Positions 1-8,050 of a stretch of DNA of 64,000 nt are shown here, piece by piece; position 1 is the stretch's first letter, and every line of letters begins with the position of its first letter. The notes below the pieces were generated by a model. It was not told where the DNA came from. It made no database searches and worked only from the letters and a program-made list of their open reading frames with translations. Source of the stretch: Spirochaetales bacterium (GTDB taxonomy: Bacteria; Spirochaetota; Spirochaetia; Sphaerochaetales; Sphaerochaetaceae). The translations under genes were made by a program, and so were the position numbers. The stretch is taken from positions 62,001 through 126,000 of the forward strand of contig JAHDQJ010000002.1 of NCBI GenBank assembly GCA_018433865.1, given 5' to 3'.

Positions 1-137
1 CTCAATCCCTTCTCCAGGAAGAAGAGCATGAGAAACGGTTCATAGAACCGCAGGTTCTTCAAGAATCCATACATGCAGAACTTATAGAACTGCATGTTCC
101 GTGCGAATGTGTCGGTCTTGTCATCCCTGCGTGTCAT
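1..137 (-). CDS. MFS family transporter, N-terminal fragment
   Basis: Partial gene running off the left edge; about 45 codons are visible, starting at the ATG at 137. The N-terminus is short, polar and basic (MTRRDDKTDTF) and leads into an aromatic first helix with the segment LRFYEPFLMLFFLEKG, typical of the first membrane helix of Major Facilitator carriers. A GAGG ribosome site lies about 9 nt before the ATG. It diverges from the ABC/GntR operon, from which it is separated by 154 bp holding both promoters. Substrate unknown, since the rest lies outside the window. Confidence 0.6.
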   Translation of the reverse strand, partial: MTRRDDKTDTFARNMQFYKFCMYGFLKNLRFYEPFLMLFFLEKGL

Positions 138-164
138 GGCTTCTACCTCGATGATGATGTCTCC

Positions 165-194
165 ATCATAGCCGAATAGGCAAACTTGCGACAA
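165..194 (-). promoter_or_regulatory. Predicted promoter of the MFS gene
   Basis: On the minus strand TTGTCG (194-189), 18-bp spacer, TATGAT (170-165), 27 nt before the MFS start codon. The -10 matches 5/6 and the -35 4/6. Seen by eye only. Confidence 0.4.
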
Positions 195-219
195 TCATGA
201 AAATGAGCGTGTGATGTGC

Positions 220-248
220 TTGACAAAACTAGAGTGTTAGTGTACTAG
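220..248 (+). promoter_or_regulatory. Predicted promoter of the YtrA-type ABC operon
   Basis: Perfect -35 TTGACA (220-225), 17-bp spacer, -10 TACTAG (243-248). The leader to the ATG at 292 is about 36 nt and carries AAGGAG. The -10 lies inside the palindrome at 238-263. Confidence 0.6.
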
Positions 249-263
249 TTAGATAGAACACTA
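238..263. promoter_or_regulatory. Candidate operator for the GntR (YtrA-type) regulator
   Basis: Imperfect 26-bp palindrome with arms TAGTGT and ACACTA and inner CTA/TAG matches; about 10 of 13 positions pair. It covers the -10 and the start point of the operon that encodes the GntR regulator, so autorepression is the simple reading. The site-to-regulator link is inference. Confidence 0.5.
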
Positions 264-291
264 AGAATCCAATTCATGAAGGAGTCATCAT

Positions 292-1137
292 ATGATTCGG
301 ATGAAAGACATCAGGTTCCAATACGGCAAGAAACCCTTGTTCGCCGGCTTGGATCTCGAAATTCCCAAAGGCAACATCTATGGCTTGCTCGGGATGAACG
401 GAGCAGGCAAGACCACCCTGCTCAAACTGTTCTCGGGGCAGCTGTTCCCGCTCGAGGGTACCGCCCGGGTCTTGGGATACGATCCGGTACGGCGCAGTCC
501 CGACATGCTCTGCGATCTGTTTCATCTTCCCGAGGAATTCCTGTTGCCACGCATGCGCGCAGATGAGTACCTCAAGATCAACGCACCCTTCTATCCCCGG
601 TTCGACCACGAAGCGCTGCACCGGTACTGCAACGAATTCGGACTCGACCTCACCCAGAAACTCAATGAACTCTCGTTCGGCCAGAAGAAAAAATTCCTCC
701 TCTCATTCGGGCTTGCCTCGAACACATCGCTGCTCATCCTGGACGAACCGACCAATGGTCTCGACATCCCTTCGAAAAGCCAGTTCCGCAGGACTGTCGC
801 TTCGGCGATGACAGAGGACCGGACGTTCATCATCAGCACCCATCAGGTGCGTGACATGGAGAACCTGATCGACCCGATCATCATCATCCATGAAGGAAAG
901 GTGGTGTTCCACAACGACATGGAATCGGTGTCCGAGCGACTCGTCATGAACCTGGAGCACATGGAGCCACATGCGAACGAGGTGCTCTACAGCGAGAAGG
1001 TTCCCGGAGGATGGATGACCATCCGGGAACGGAAGGATGACGAAACCGAGACCCAAGTTGACCTGGAGACCCTGTTCAACGCGGTCATCACCCATAGCCA
1101 GGCATTCGCCGACGCCATGAAAGGAGGCCGCTCATGA
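292..1137 (+). CDS. ABC transporter ATP-binding protein (YtrB-type)
   Basis: 281-residue ATPase that would power the membrane protein encoded next to it. Walker A is GMNGAGKTT (about residues 34-42), the signature region LSFGQKKK, Walker B LLILDEP, followed by an H-loop in ISTHQVRDME. The signature is LSFGQ rather than LSGGQ, common in this subfamily. The start is set by AAGGAG eight bases before ATG 292. The stop overlaps the permease start by ATGA (1134-1137). The ATPase + permease + YtrA-type regulator set resembles Gram-positive ytr-like operons, often induced by cell-wall stress; that role here is inferred only. Confidence 0.9.
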   Translation: MIRMKDIRFQYGKKPLFAGLDLEIPKGNIYGLLGMNGAGKTTLLKLFSGQLFPLEGTARVLGYDPVRRSPDMLCDLFHLPEEFLLPRMRADEYLKINAPFYPRFDHEALHRYCNEFGLDLTQKLNELSFGQKKKFLLSFGLASNTSLLILDEPTNGLDIPSKSQFRRTVASAMTEDRTFIISTHQVRDMENLIDPIIIIHEGKVVFHNDMESVSERLVMNLEHMEPHANEVLYSEKVPGGWMTIRERKDDETETQVDLETLFNAVITHSQAFADAMKGGRS

Positions 1138-1913
1138 GACTGGCACTCGTACTCAACAGGGAAGTTCAGGAGAGCAAGAGGAACCTCCTGATCTACTCAC
1201 TCACCATCTTCCTCGTCCTGCTGTTCCAAGAGATGCTCGCTGCGTTCCTCACGAGGATGGCACGCGGTGACATCGGCGACTCGGCCTATCTGGCGAACTT
1301 CCCCGGATTCCTCTTTCTCGGCGGATTCATCGTCACCAGCGTGTTCTTCTCAGATGACATGTTCAGCAGGATCGGTCAGCATAACTGGCTTACGTTGCCC
1401 GCCTCCCCGCTCGAGAAGTTCCTTGCGAAGGCACTATTGACCTCCGTGGCGTACCCACTGGCGCTGGTGGCGCTGTTCACCCTTTCCTCGGTCGTCATCG
1501 AATTGTTGGCATTGCTGGTCTTCGGCAGCCCGTTTTCGATGTTCAACCCCTTCACGATACCGATCGGACAGATGATCCTCCACTATCTCGCAACCCAATC
1601 GATCTTCCTTCTCGGGGCGACGTACTTCAGGAAAGCACACTTCATCAAGACAGTGCTCGCGCTCGGCCTGCTCGGCGTTCTCATGGGTATCGTGGCGACC
1701 ATCTTCGTGCGGATCCTGTTCGCACCGTACATCTCAGGCATGTTCGGTTTCAATTTCACCTTCGACGACAGGATCCTGTACCAGTATGAGGGGCTGCTCA
1801 CTGTCGCCGAGTGGATCGGCCGTATCGTCTATTGGTTCATGCTTCCGGCATTCTGTTGGGTGACTTCGTATCTCAGGGTGAAGGAGGTCCAGGCTACCGA
1901 TGCAATTCAATAA
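1134..1913 (+). CDS. ABC transporter permease protein
   Basis: 259-residue hydrophobic protein with about six predicted membrane helices: a first one near residues 18-38 (LLIYSLTIFLVLLFQEML), others around 60-75, 105-135, 145-165, 175-200 and the C-terminal region. It has no ATPase motifs and no recognisable substrate signature. It starts 4 bp inside the ATPase gene after GGAGG and ends 14 bp inside the GntR gene, so the three genes are translated from one message. It presumably forms the channel for the preceding ATPase; the substrate is unknown. Confidence 0.75.
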   Translation: MRLALVLNREVQESKRNLLIYSLTIFLVLLFQEMLAAFLTRMARGDIGDSAYLANFPGFLFLGGFIVTSVFFSDDMFSRIGQHNWLTLPASPLEKFLAKALLTSVAYPLALVALFTLSSVVIELLALLVFGSPFSMFNPFTIPIGQMILHYLATQSIFLLGATYFRKAHFIKTVLALGLLGVLMGIVATIFVRILFAPYISGMFGFNFTFDDRILYQYEGLLTVAEWIGRIVYWFMLPAFCWVTSYLRVKEVQATDAIQ

Positions 1914-2274
1914 ACACACATCCATCTATCTGCAGATCGCCGACTACATGTATGACCGCATCCTGTGCGGTGAGTGGCCGGACGGGCAGAGGATACCATC
2001 GATCAGGGACATGGCGGTCCTGCTTGAGGTGAATCCGAACACGGTCACCAGGACCTACACCATGTTGCAGGAGGAAGGGACCCTTGAGAACCAGCGTGGC
2101 ATCGGGTACTTCACCGCAGCCGATGCACGAGATCAAGTGCTTTCCCGCAAGCGGGAAGCCTTCCTCAAGAGCGAACTTCCACTCTTCTTTTCCACCATCG
2201 GCCAACTTGGCCTGACCATGGATCAGATCCGGAAAGCACACGAACACTACCAACAGGAGCACGAAAAATCATGA
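1900..2274 (+). CDS. GntR family transcriptional regulator, YtrA subfamily
   Basis: 124 residues, the short form of GntR without a large effector domain. An N-terminal winged helix covers residues about 10-75: SIYLQIADYMYDRI, then GQRIPSIRDMA and the recognition helix around EVNPNTVTRTYTML. The C-terminal 45 residues form the dimerising helix region typical of YtrA. AAGGAGG lies upstream of ATG 1900, within the permease gene. It probably represses its own operon through the palindrome at 238-263 (inference). Confidence 0.9.
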   Translation: MQFNKHTSIYLQIADYMYDRILCGEWPDGQRIPSIRDMAVLLEVNPNTVTRTYTMLQEEGTLENQRGIGYFTAADARDQVLSRKREAFLKSELPLFFSTIGQLGLTMDQIRKAHEHYQQEHEKS

Positions 2275-2435
2275 GACAACAGATACGAAAGAGCAATATC
2301 ATGCTCATCGGTGCCGGGATATTCCTGGTGGTGATGATGCTCGCCTCGATAATCACCGCACGGGTTGTCTTCGACAGGACAGTGAGTTACAGGACCGTAC
2401 ACACGAGTGCAGTCTACCTCGACAACCGTTCCTAG
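2271..2435 (+). CDS. Small single-pass membrane protein (54 aa)
   Basis: A short reading frame starting in the ATGA overlap with the GntR stop, with AGGAG upstream. The product begins MRQQIRKSN, has one strong hydrophobic helix (residues about 10-30, IMLIGAGIFLVVMMLASII) and a polar tail ending in YLDNRS. Position and overlap make it the fourth gene of the ytr-like operon. Its TAG stop shares the palindrome CTAG (2432-2435) with the stop of the convergent gene. Function unknown; it may be an accessory to the ABC permease. Confidence 0.65.
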   Translation: MRQQIRKSNIMLIGAGIFLVVMMLASIITARVVFDRTVSYRTVHTSAVYLDNRS

Positions 2436-3358
2436 ATCCCGTGATCTTGCATGACGGTTTCGGGTGGCTTCTCCAACAGCTCGGGGTGTTTGATGCAACG
2501 CATCATCTCCTTCCAGGCCGAAGCCATTCCGAAACCGTCGCATATCCGCTCGTCACCGACGATCTTGAAATCGATGAACTTGCGTTCGATCGGCGAGCCA
2601 TCCCTCTGCAACACCATCTCAGAGTACTTCGGCCCGTAGGCGATGAACGCGCTGCAGGTACCGAAATTATAGATATGGTGGTAGATCGGCGCAAAGTTGA
2701 TCGAACCCATCGCGGTGACGAACACACTGCAGTGAAACGGACTGAGGCGCTGTACAGCCTTCGGCATCCACCCGTGGAAATCGAGCCACTTGATGGTCCC
2801 GATGACGAACCGGATGAGACCGGAGGGAAGATGATTGACGAACTTTGCGAATGAATCGGTTGTGTTGTCGGTCTTCACATCCTTGTTCTTCTCGATCTCA
2901 CGCTGCAACCTCACGGCGACATCGAAGATGGTGTCGGTCGGATCGTAGGCAACCTTCACCACCGTCTGCGTCCCCTCTACCGAGAGGTCCTTCTTGATTG
3001 CGAGGGAGATGCTCAGCTCGTCACGCGCGAACGCCTTGTGCCCCGCGATGAATCGATTCACATAGGGCTTCTGGCTGATCATCCGCACGATCGAAGCCAT
3101 CACCACGTCGAGGAACGTCAGGTCTTGGCCTATAGGGGAACCGTCTTGCCTCCTCTTCCGAAGATACCGTTCCACGTTCGTGACATCGATCTTGAACGAT
3201 GCAGCGACCTGGCTGTCATTGCGGGTGCTCATGATATAGGGGATGAGGGTGAAAAAGGTGTCGGTGTGCATCAACCGCCTTCCATCGTAACGGTCCCTCC
3301 ACCGTTTTTTCCCTGCGTTTCGTTGCACGGCAGCACCATATTCCCGTTTCTCTTCCAT
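2432..3358 (-). CDS. E2-like acyltransferase catalytic-domain protein, probably degenerate
   Basis: 308 residues resembling the catalytic (chloramphenicol-acetyltransferase fold) domain of 2-oxoacid dehydrogenase E2 proteins, without lipoyl or subunit-binding domains. Family-like stretches are the middle FVTAMGSINFAPIYHHIYNFG and the C-terminal region. The usual DHRxxDG active-site motif reads DERICDG, so the catalytic His is Glu. Start 3358 is chosen because GGGAG lies 7-8 nt upstream; the open frame extends to 3505 but would overlap the divergent promoter. No E1 or E3 gene is nearby. Probably not a classical acyltransferase; role unknown. Confidence 0.7.
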   Translation of the reverse strand: MEEKREYGAAVQRNAGKKRWRDRYDGRRLMHTDTFFTLIPYIMSTRNDSQVAASFKIDVTNVERYLRKRRQDGSPIGQDLTFLDVVMASIVRMISQKPYVNRFIAGHKAFARDELSISLAIKKDLSVEGTQTVVKVAYDPTDTIFDVAVRLQREIEKNKDVKTDNTTDSFAKFVNHLPSGLIRFVIGTIKWLDFHGWMPKAVQRLSPFHCSVFVTAMGSINFAPIYHHIYNFGTCSAFIAYGPKYSEMVLQRDGSPIERKFIDFKIVGDERICDGFGMASAWKEMMRCIKHPELLEKPPETVMQDHGI

Positions 3359-3426
3359 CGGATTCTCCCACTGAGGTTTGTGCCATGGTAGCATGAGGCC
3401 CAGGTGCCCATCCATAGGAATTTCGA

Positions 3427-3455
3427 TTGCCAACCCGTTCCCCGTCATGTACGAT
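3427..3455 (+). promoter_or_regulatory. Predicted leaderless promoter of the DUF1576 gene
   Basis: TTGCCA (3427-3432, 5/6), 17-bp spacer, TACGAT (3450-3455), then exactly 7 nt to ATG 3463. The expected transcription start is the start codon itself; no Shine-Dalgarno is present. Confidence 0.55.
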
Positions 3456-3462
3456 GATTCCG

Positions 3463-4734
3463 ATGATCGAACAACATGAACGCATGCGTTATCTCTCCAT
3501 CTCACTGTTCCTGGTGTTCCTCCTGACAGCGGGCATCATGGCCGACGGCCCGGTGAAAACCTTCGGGGACCTGATGACGATACAGGCCACCGGATCCCGC
3601 CTCCTGCAGGATTTCACCGCAATCGGTACAGGAGGAGCGATGGTGAATGCCGCATTGGTCGCGCTCATCGGACTGGCGGTAGTATACTTCTCTTCGGTGA
3701 CACTCGCAGGACCCACGATGGCTGCGATCTTCACGATGCTCGGATTCGGTTTCTTCGGGAAGACCGTGCTCAACTGCCTGCCGATCATGGCAGGGGTCTG
3801 GTTCTCCGCCCGCTTCGCCCGCAAGAGCTTGGGTTCATACAGCCTGATCGCGATGTTCGGCACCGCCCTCGGCCCTTTGGTGACCTATCTCATGTTCGAG
3901 CTCAATTATCCTCTTTCCCTCGCCATACCGTTGGGGATCATCGGAGGGTTCGTCGCAGGAGCGCTCCTGCCGGCACTTGCTGGCGCGATGCTCCAGCTCC
4001 ACCAAGGGTACAACCTGTACAACGTCGGTTTCACCTGCGGTTTCCTCGGGCTCTTCGCCTCCTCTGCCCTGCGCATGGCAGGCAAGATGGATCCGATCAC
4101 GATCACGTGGAACACACACCCGCATCCGACCCTGTTGCTGATCTTGCCGGTAGCCTCGGCGCTGTTGGTCATCACCGGCATCCTGGACCGAAACGGCAAC
4201 ATGAGGACCCTACCCTCCGATACCCTGCAACTGCAGAAGCTTTCGGGGAGACTGCCGACCGACTTTTTCGATGCTGTGGAGTCGGGTGCTCCTTGGGTCA
4301 ACATGGGATTGCTCGCCCTCGCCTCGATGCTCTTCATCATGATCAGCGGAGCTCCGTGCAACGGCCCGGTCCTTGGCGGGGTGTTCACCGTGGTCGGCTT
4401 CGGTGCGTTCGGAAAAACCTTGCGCAACTGCTGGCCCGTGGTGCTCGGCGTCTGCATCGGCGCGTGGGTCTTCGGCAAGCCCATCACGGAACCGGGGGTA
4501 CTGCTCGCTGCCCTCTTCGTCACCACCTTGGCGCCGATCGCAGGACAGTTCGGCATCGTCACAGGAGTAATCGCCGGATTCATCCACCTGATCATGGTCG
4601 AATCGACTGCTGCATGGCATGGAGGACTCGATCTCTACAACAACGGATTCGCAGGAGGTCTGACCGCCACCTTGGTCATCTCGATACTCCACTGGATCCG
4701 GACAAACCGGACAAAGGAGGACTTCACATCATGA
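3463..4734 (+). CDS. DUF1576 family integral membrane protein
   Basis: 423 residues, close to the family's usual length, with about ten to twelve hydrophobic helices and two internally similar halves: GFGFFGKTVLNCLPIMAGV in the first recurs as GFGAFGKTLRNCWPVVLGV in the second. Conserved polar stretches are HQGYNLYNVGFTCGF and HGGLDLYNNGFAGG near the end of each half. Such a duplicated inverted or tandem fold suggests a transporter, but no function is known for the family. The start at 3463 rests on the promoter spacing; upstream in-frame starts to 3427 would include the -35 box. Its stop overlaps the next gene by ATGA. Confidence 0.85.
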   Translation: MIEQHERMRYLSISLFLVFLLTAGIMADGPVKTFGDLMTIQATGSRLLQDFTAIGTGGAMVNAALVALIGLAVVYFSSVTLAGPTMAAIFTMLGFGFFGKTVLNCLPIMAGVWFSARFARKSLGSYSLIAMFGTALGPLVTYLMFELNYPLSLAIPLGIIGGFVAGALLPALAGAMLQLHQGYNLYNVGFTCGFLGLFASSALRMAGKMDPITITWNTHPHPTLLLILPVASALLVITGILDRNGNMRTLPSDTLQLQKLSGRLPTDFFDAVESGAPWVNMGLLALASMLFIMISGAPCNGPVLGGVFTVVGFGAFGKTLRNCWPVVLGVCIGAWVFGKPITEPGVLLAALFVTTLAPIAGQFGIVTGVIAGFIHLIMVESTAAWHGGLDLYNNGFAGGLTATLVISILHWIRTNRTKEDFTS

Positions 4735-5114
4735 AACGCAAGGAATTTCTCAACAGATTGATCGGTGAGGTTTCTAGTTTCCTGCTCGAGGGAAATCCGT
4801 TGCGCATGGTCATCTCGCTGCATCAGGAAGAGGATGGTGCCCACCTCAGCTTCTTCGATGACCGCCAACGATCAGAGGAGGAACTGAAGAGGATCCGCAA
4901 CGCGCTCAATCCCAAGCATACCCGTCCTGAGCTGGCCGAGTACTATGGGATGATGGCGGGTCACGATACCTCCTGGGATGCCCGTTTGAAGCTCATCGGC
5001 TGGCAGATCAAGCAAGCTACCGTGCAAAACACGGACAGTGGCGTACAGATCGAACTCTGGCTGGGAAGCGACTCGTTCAATCCCTCGCAATTCTCGATAG
5101 GAGAAAAGTCGTAG
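4731..5114 (+). CDS. Small soluble protein coupled to DUF1576
   Basis: 127 residues, no signal peptide or membrane helix, mixed charge (FFDDRQRSEEELKRIRNALN). GGAGG lies 10 nt before ATG 4731, inside the DUF1576 gene, with which it overlaps by ATGA, so the two are translationally coupled. I do not recognise a domain. It may be a cytoplasmic partner or regulator of the membrane protein. It ends 17 bp from the convergent guaA. Confidence 0.7.
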   Translation: MKRKEFLNRLIGEVSSFLLEGNPLRMVISLHQEEDGAHLSFFDDRQRSEEELKRIRNALNPKHTRPELAEYYGMMAGHDTSWDARLKLIGWQIKQATVQNTDSGVQIELWLGSDSFNPSQFSIGEKS

Positions 5115-5131
5115 GAGCGAAGGGAAGACCC

Positions 5132-6685
5132 TCACTCCCACTCGATGGTCCCAGGCGGCTTGCTCGTCACATCATAGAGTACGCGGTTCACTCCCGGCAC
5201 CTCATTGCAGATCCTTGCGGAAGCGCGTGCCAGGACATCGGGAGGGAAACGGTACCAATCGGCGGTCATGGCATCCTCGCTGGTGACCGCACGCAAAGAA
5301 CAGACCTCCTCATAGGTCCGCTCATCACCTTGTACTCCGACACTCTTGACCGGCAACAGACATGCCAAGGCCTGCCAGATATCACCATAGAGCCCCGCCT
5401 TCCTGATCTCATCGATGAAGATGGCATCCACCTCGCGCAAGGTATCCAAACGCTCCTGGGTGACCTCACCGACGCACCTGACTCCCAAACCGGGACCGGG
5501 GAAGGGGTGACGGTTCACGATCTCATCCGGGAGTCCGAGCTCCCTGCCCAGCTGACGGACCTCGTCCTTGAACAGCTCACGCAACGGTTCGAGCAAGGTG
5601 AACCGCAGGTCCTCGGGCAATCCGCCGACATTGTGGTGACTCTTGATCGTGACCGATGGACCTCCACTGGGACTGATGCTTTCGATCACATCGGGATAGA
5701 GGGTGCCTTGTGCAAGGAAATCGATAGCACCCGCAGCACGCGCCTCCATCTCGAATACATCGATGAAAACCTTGCCGATGATCTTACGCTTGCGTTCAGG
5801 ATCGGTGACGCCTTTCAATGCATCGAGGAAAAGCCTCCTGGCATCGGCGTATCGCAAGCGGATCTTGAAGTGGTCCCGGAATACCGAGAGCACCAGGTCA
5901 CTCTCTCCCTTGCGCAACAATCCGTTGTTCACGAAGACACAGACGAGCTGATCCCCGATCGCCCTGTGGATCAACGCCGCAACCACCGATGAGTCGACGC
6001 CACCGGAGAGCCCGCAGAGTACCTGCCTGCCGCCCACCGTCTCCCGGATGGAGGCGATCTGTGACTCGATGAAAGATTCCATGCTCCAGTCGGCATTCGC
6101 CTTGCAGATGGTGCGAACGAAGTTTGCCAAGAGCCGACTCCCTTCAGGAGAGTGGACCACCTCAGGATGGAACTGAACGCCATACCACTTCTTCTTCGGA
6201 TCCTCCACCACTGCATAGGTGCAGTTCTCGGTGGAACCCGTGCACAGGAAATTCCCGGAGAGTGACTTCACCGCATCCCCGTGACTCATCCAGACCTGGC
6301 TACGTTCGCTCAATCCGGCAAGCAACTCGGAGCGGTTGTCCTTGATCGAGAGATGGGCAAACCCATACTCCTTCTGGTGCGGACGCTCCACCTCCCCTCC
6401 GTTCATCACGGACAGTACCTGCAAACCGTAGCAGATGCCGAGGATGGGAATGCCCAGATCGAACAGCTTGGCATCAGGCCGGGGAGATCCCTCGGTACGA
6501 ACGCTCGCAGGCCCACCGGAGAAGATCAGTCCCTTCGGGGCGATGCGTGCGACCTCATCGGCGCTTATCGTGTAAGGAACGATCTGGCTGTAGACGTGCT
6601 GTTCCCTGACCCGTCGCGCGATCAGTTGGCTGTATTGCGCACCGAAATCGAGGACGAGGATCGTGTCATGCTTCGGAACTTCCAT
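5132..6685 (-). CDS. guaA: GMP synthase (glutamine-hydrolysing)
   Basis: 517 residues, normal length. It converts XMP to GMP with ATP and glutamine in the cytosol. The N-terminal class I amidotransferase domain shows the nucleophile loop GICYGLQVL (Cys near 85) and [11 protein letters not shown] with the catalytic His. The ATP-pyrophosphatase P-loop [14 protein letters not shown] follows, and the C-terminal dimerisation domain ends [12 protein letters not shown], the canonical ending. AAGGAG precedes ATG 6685. It lies 15 bp downstream of the ECF S-component gene and may be co-transcribed with it. Confidence 0.98.
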   Translation of the reverse strand: MEVPKHDTILVLDFGAQYSQLIARRVREQHVYSQIVPYTISADEVARIAPKGLIFSGGPASVRTEGSPRPDAKLFDLGIPILGICYGLQVLSVMNGGEVERPHQKEYGFAHLSIKDNRSELLAGLSERSQVWMSHGDAVKSLSGNFLCTGSTENCTYAVVEDPKKKWYGVQFHPEVVHSPEGSRLLANFVRTICKANADWSMESFIESQIASIRETVGGRQVLCGLSGGVDSSVVAALIHRAIGDQLVCVFVNNGLLRKGESDLVLSVFRDHFKIRLRYADARRLFLDALKGVTDPERKRKIIGKVFIDVFEMEARAAGAIDFLAQGTLYPDVIESISPSGGPSVTIKSHHNVGGLPEDLRFTLLEPLRELFKDEVRQLGRELGLPDEIVNRHPFPGPGLGVRCVGEVTQERLDTLREVDAIFIDEIRKAGLYGDIWQALACLLPVKSVGVQGDERTYEEVCSLRAVTSEDAMTADWYRFPPDVLARASARICNEVPGVNRVLYDVTSKPPGTIEWE

Positions 6686-6700
6686 GGTATCTCCTTGTGT

Positions 6701-7246
6701 CTAGAGGGCTAGCGAACGGACCGGGGGATATGCTTTCAAGACGGAACGGGAAACGATGATGCCAAGGACCACCCCCACGCCAGATTGCATGAGGTTCAAC
6801 GGAATCTCGACCAAGGCGGCCTCGAATCCATAGAGGAAGCCTCCCGCGAGGTAGTAACCGCCTGCCATCACGATCATCCCGACGACACCGGCGATGACCA
6901 GGCGGATCAGGGGAGAGTCAGCTGCGACATTCCCTTTGACCGGCGAACGGGCGATGATGGCGATCAACAACCCTTGGAGCCCATGGATCAAGAACGAAAG
7001 GGGGGCCCATTGGGCATATCCGCCGATCACATCTGCAATACCCGTCCCCAATCCTCCCGCGATGGCCGCGACCCATGGGCCGAAGAGATACGCAGAGAAC
7101 ACGATGACGACATCACACAGACTGATATATCCCTTGATAGGGGTCGGAACACGTACCAAGAGGGTGAAAACCACCACCACAGCCGTCAATACGGCCATCA
7201 GGGCAATTCTCATCGCGGGTTTGTTGCCCGTTTCCCCGTTGCTCAT
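6701..7246 (-). CDS. ECF transporter substrate-binding (S) component
   Basis: 181 residues with about six hydrophobic helices. The AMRIALMAVLTAVVVVFTLL helix and the GYISLCDVVIVFSAYLFG loop resemble ECF S-components of the broad riboflavin/vitamin-type family. It would bind a micronutrient and dock on the T component and ATPase encoded upstream. ATG 7246 is preferred over the GTG at 7252 because AGGAGG would touch the GTG. No riboswitch is visible that would name the substrate. Neighbourhood with guaA hints at a purine-like ligand but is weak evidence. Confidence 0.8.
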   Translation of the reverse strand: MSNGETGNKPAMRIALMAVLTAVVVVFTLLVRVPTPIKGYISLCDVVIVFSAYLFGPWVAAIAGGLGTGIADVIGGYAQWAPLSFLIHGLQGLLIAIIARSPVKGNVAADSPLIRLVIAGVVGMIVMAGGYYLAGGFLYGFEAALVEIPLNLMQSGVGVVLGIIVSRSVLKAYPPVRSLAL

Positions 7247-7279
7247 ATGCACCTCCTCTCCTTGCGGCGTCGCCGCCTA

Positions 7280-8050
7280 TCAGATTGTATTGAACACTAG
7301 AAAGAAAACTGTCGGAATCATAACCGAAAGCAGAAAATGGGTAAAGAGTCCTCCGCGAGCCACCAGCCGACGATAGGAGGTCCTTCTCTCTCTCCGGCCC
7401 AAGCCCCGGTGTTCGAGGCTCATGGCAAGGTAGGGGATCGACTTCAGTGCCACCACCAATGCGGAGGTGACCGTAGGGACGATATCGGTGAGATGGACAG
7501 TACCTCGGGAAATCTCCTGTTGTTCGCTTGTTCGCAATGCATGGGAGTCCTGGATCATGACGAATGATTCGGCGATCGAAGGGATGAAGCGGAATGCCAA
7601 GGTGAAGACGAGCGCCGCTTTGTAGGAGAGTCCGTACCAGCGGAACGCAAGGTTGATGTCTGCCATCGGAGTGGTCCAGATGAAGAGGGTACACAGATAG
7701 GTGATCCCCATGAAACGCGCCACCAACACATTCAGGTTCTCCAAGGCCTCCCGCGTGGCGAGCACGAATGAACCGACGCGCAAGACGGCACTTCCGTCAC
7801 GATATGTCAGCGGAGTGAACAGGATCATGATCACCAGCAAGAAGAGGATCGCGCGCAGTGGCTGCAATGCTTGGCGCAACCCTGTGGCGTGCCACGCTCC
7901 CAACACGGTCGCGGCAACCAATACCCAGAGCCCAAGCGGACGCAAAGGGAGGAATACCATGACACAGAGGGCGAGGACGGTCAACAGCTTCGCCCGTGCA
8001 TCGAACAGGTAGAGCATTCCCCTGCCGGCGATGAATGTCCCGCTTGTCAT
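7280..8050 (-). CDS. ECF transporter transmembrane (T) component
   Basis: 256 residues with an N-terminal pair of helices, then helices around residues 60-80 and 110-130, and a hydrophobic C-terminus (LFTHFLLSVMIPTVFFLVF). The cytoplasmic coupling-helix region contains SHALRTSE and LEHRGLGRRER, the second matching the small-residue/Arg-Gly motif of EcfT proteins. It couples the ATPase to the S component. It overlaps the ATPase gene by ATGA (8047-8050). A small GCGGC-GTC-GCCGC hairpin lies between it and the S gene (7264-7276). Confidence 0.88.
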   Translation of the reverse strand: MTSGTFIAGRGMLYLFDARAKLLTVLALCVMVFLPLRPLGLWVLVAATVLGAWHATGLRQALQPLRAILFLLVIMILFTPLTYRDGSAVLRVGSFVLATREALENLNVLVARFMGITYLCTLFIWTTPMADINLAFRWYGLSYKAALVFTLAFRFIPSIAESFVMIQDSHALRTSEQQEISRGTVHLTDIVPTVTSALVVALKSIPYLAMSLEHRGLGRRERRTSYRRLVARGGLFTHFLLSVMIPTVFFLVFNTI

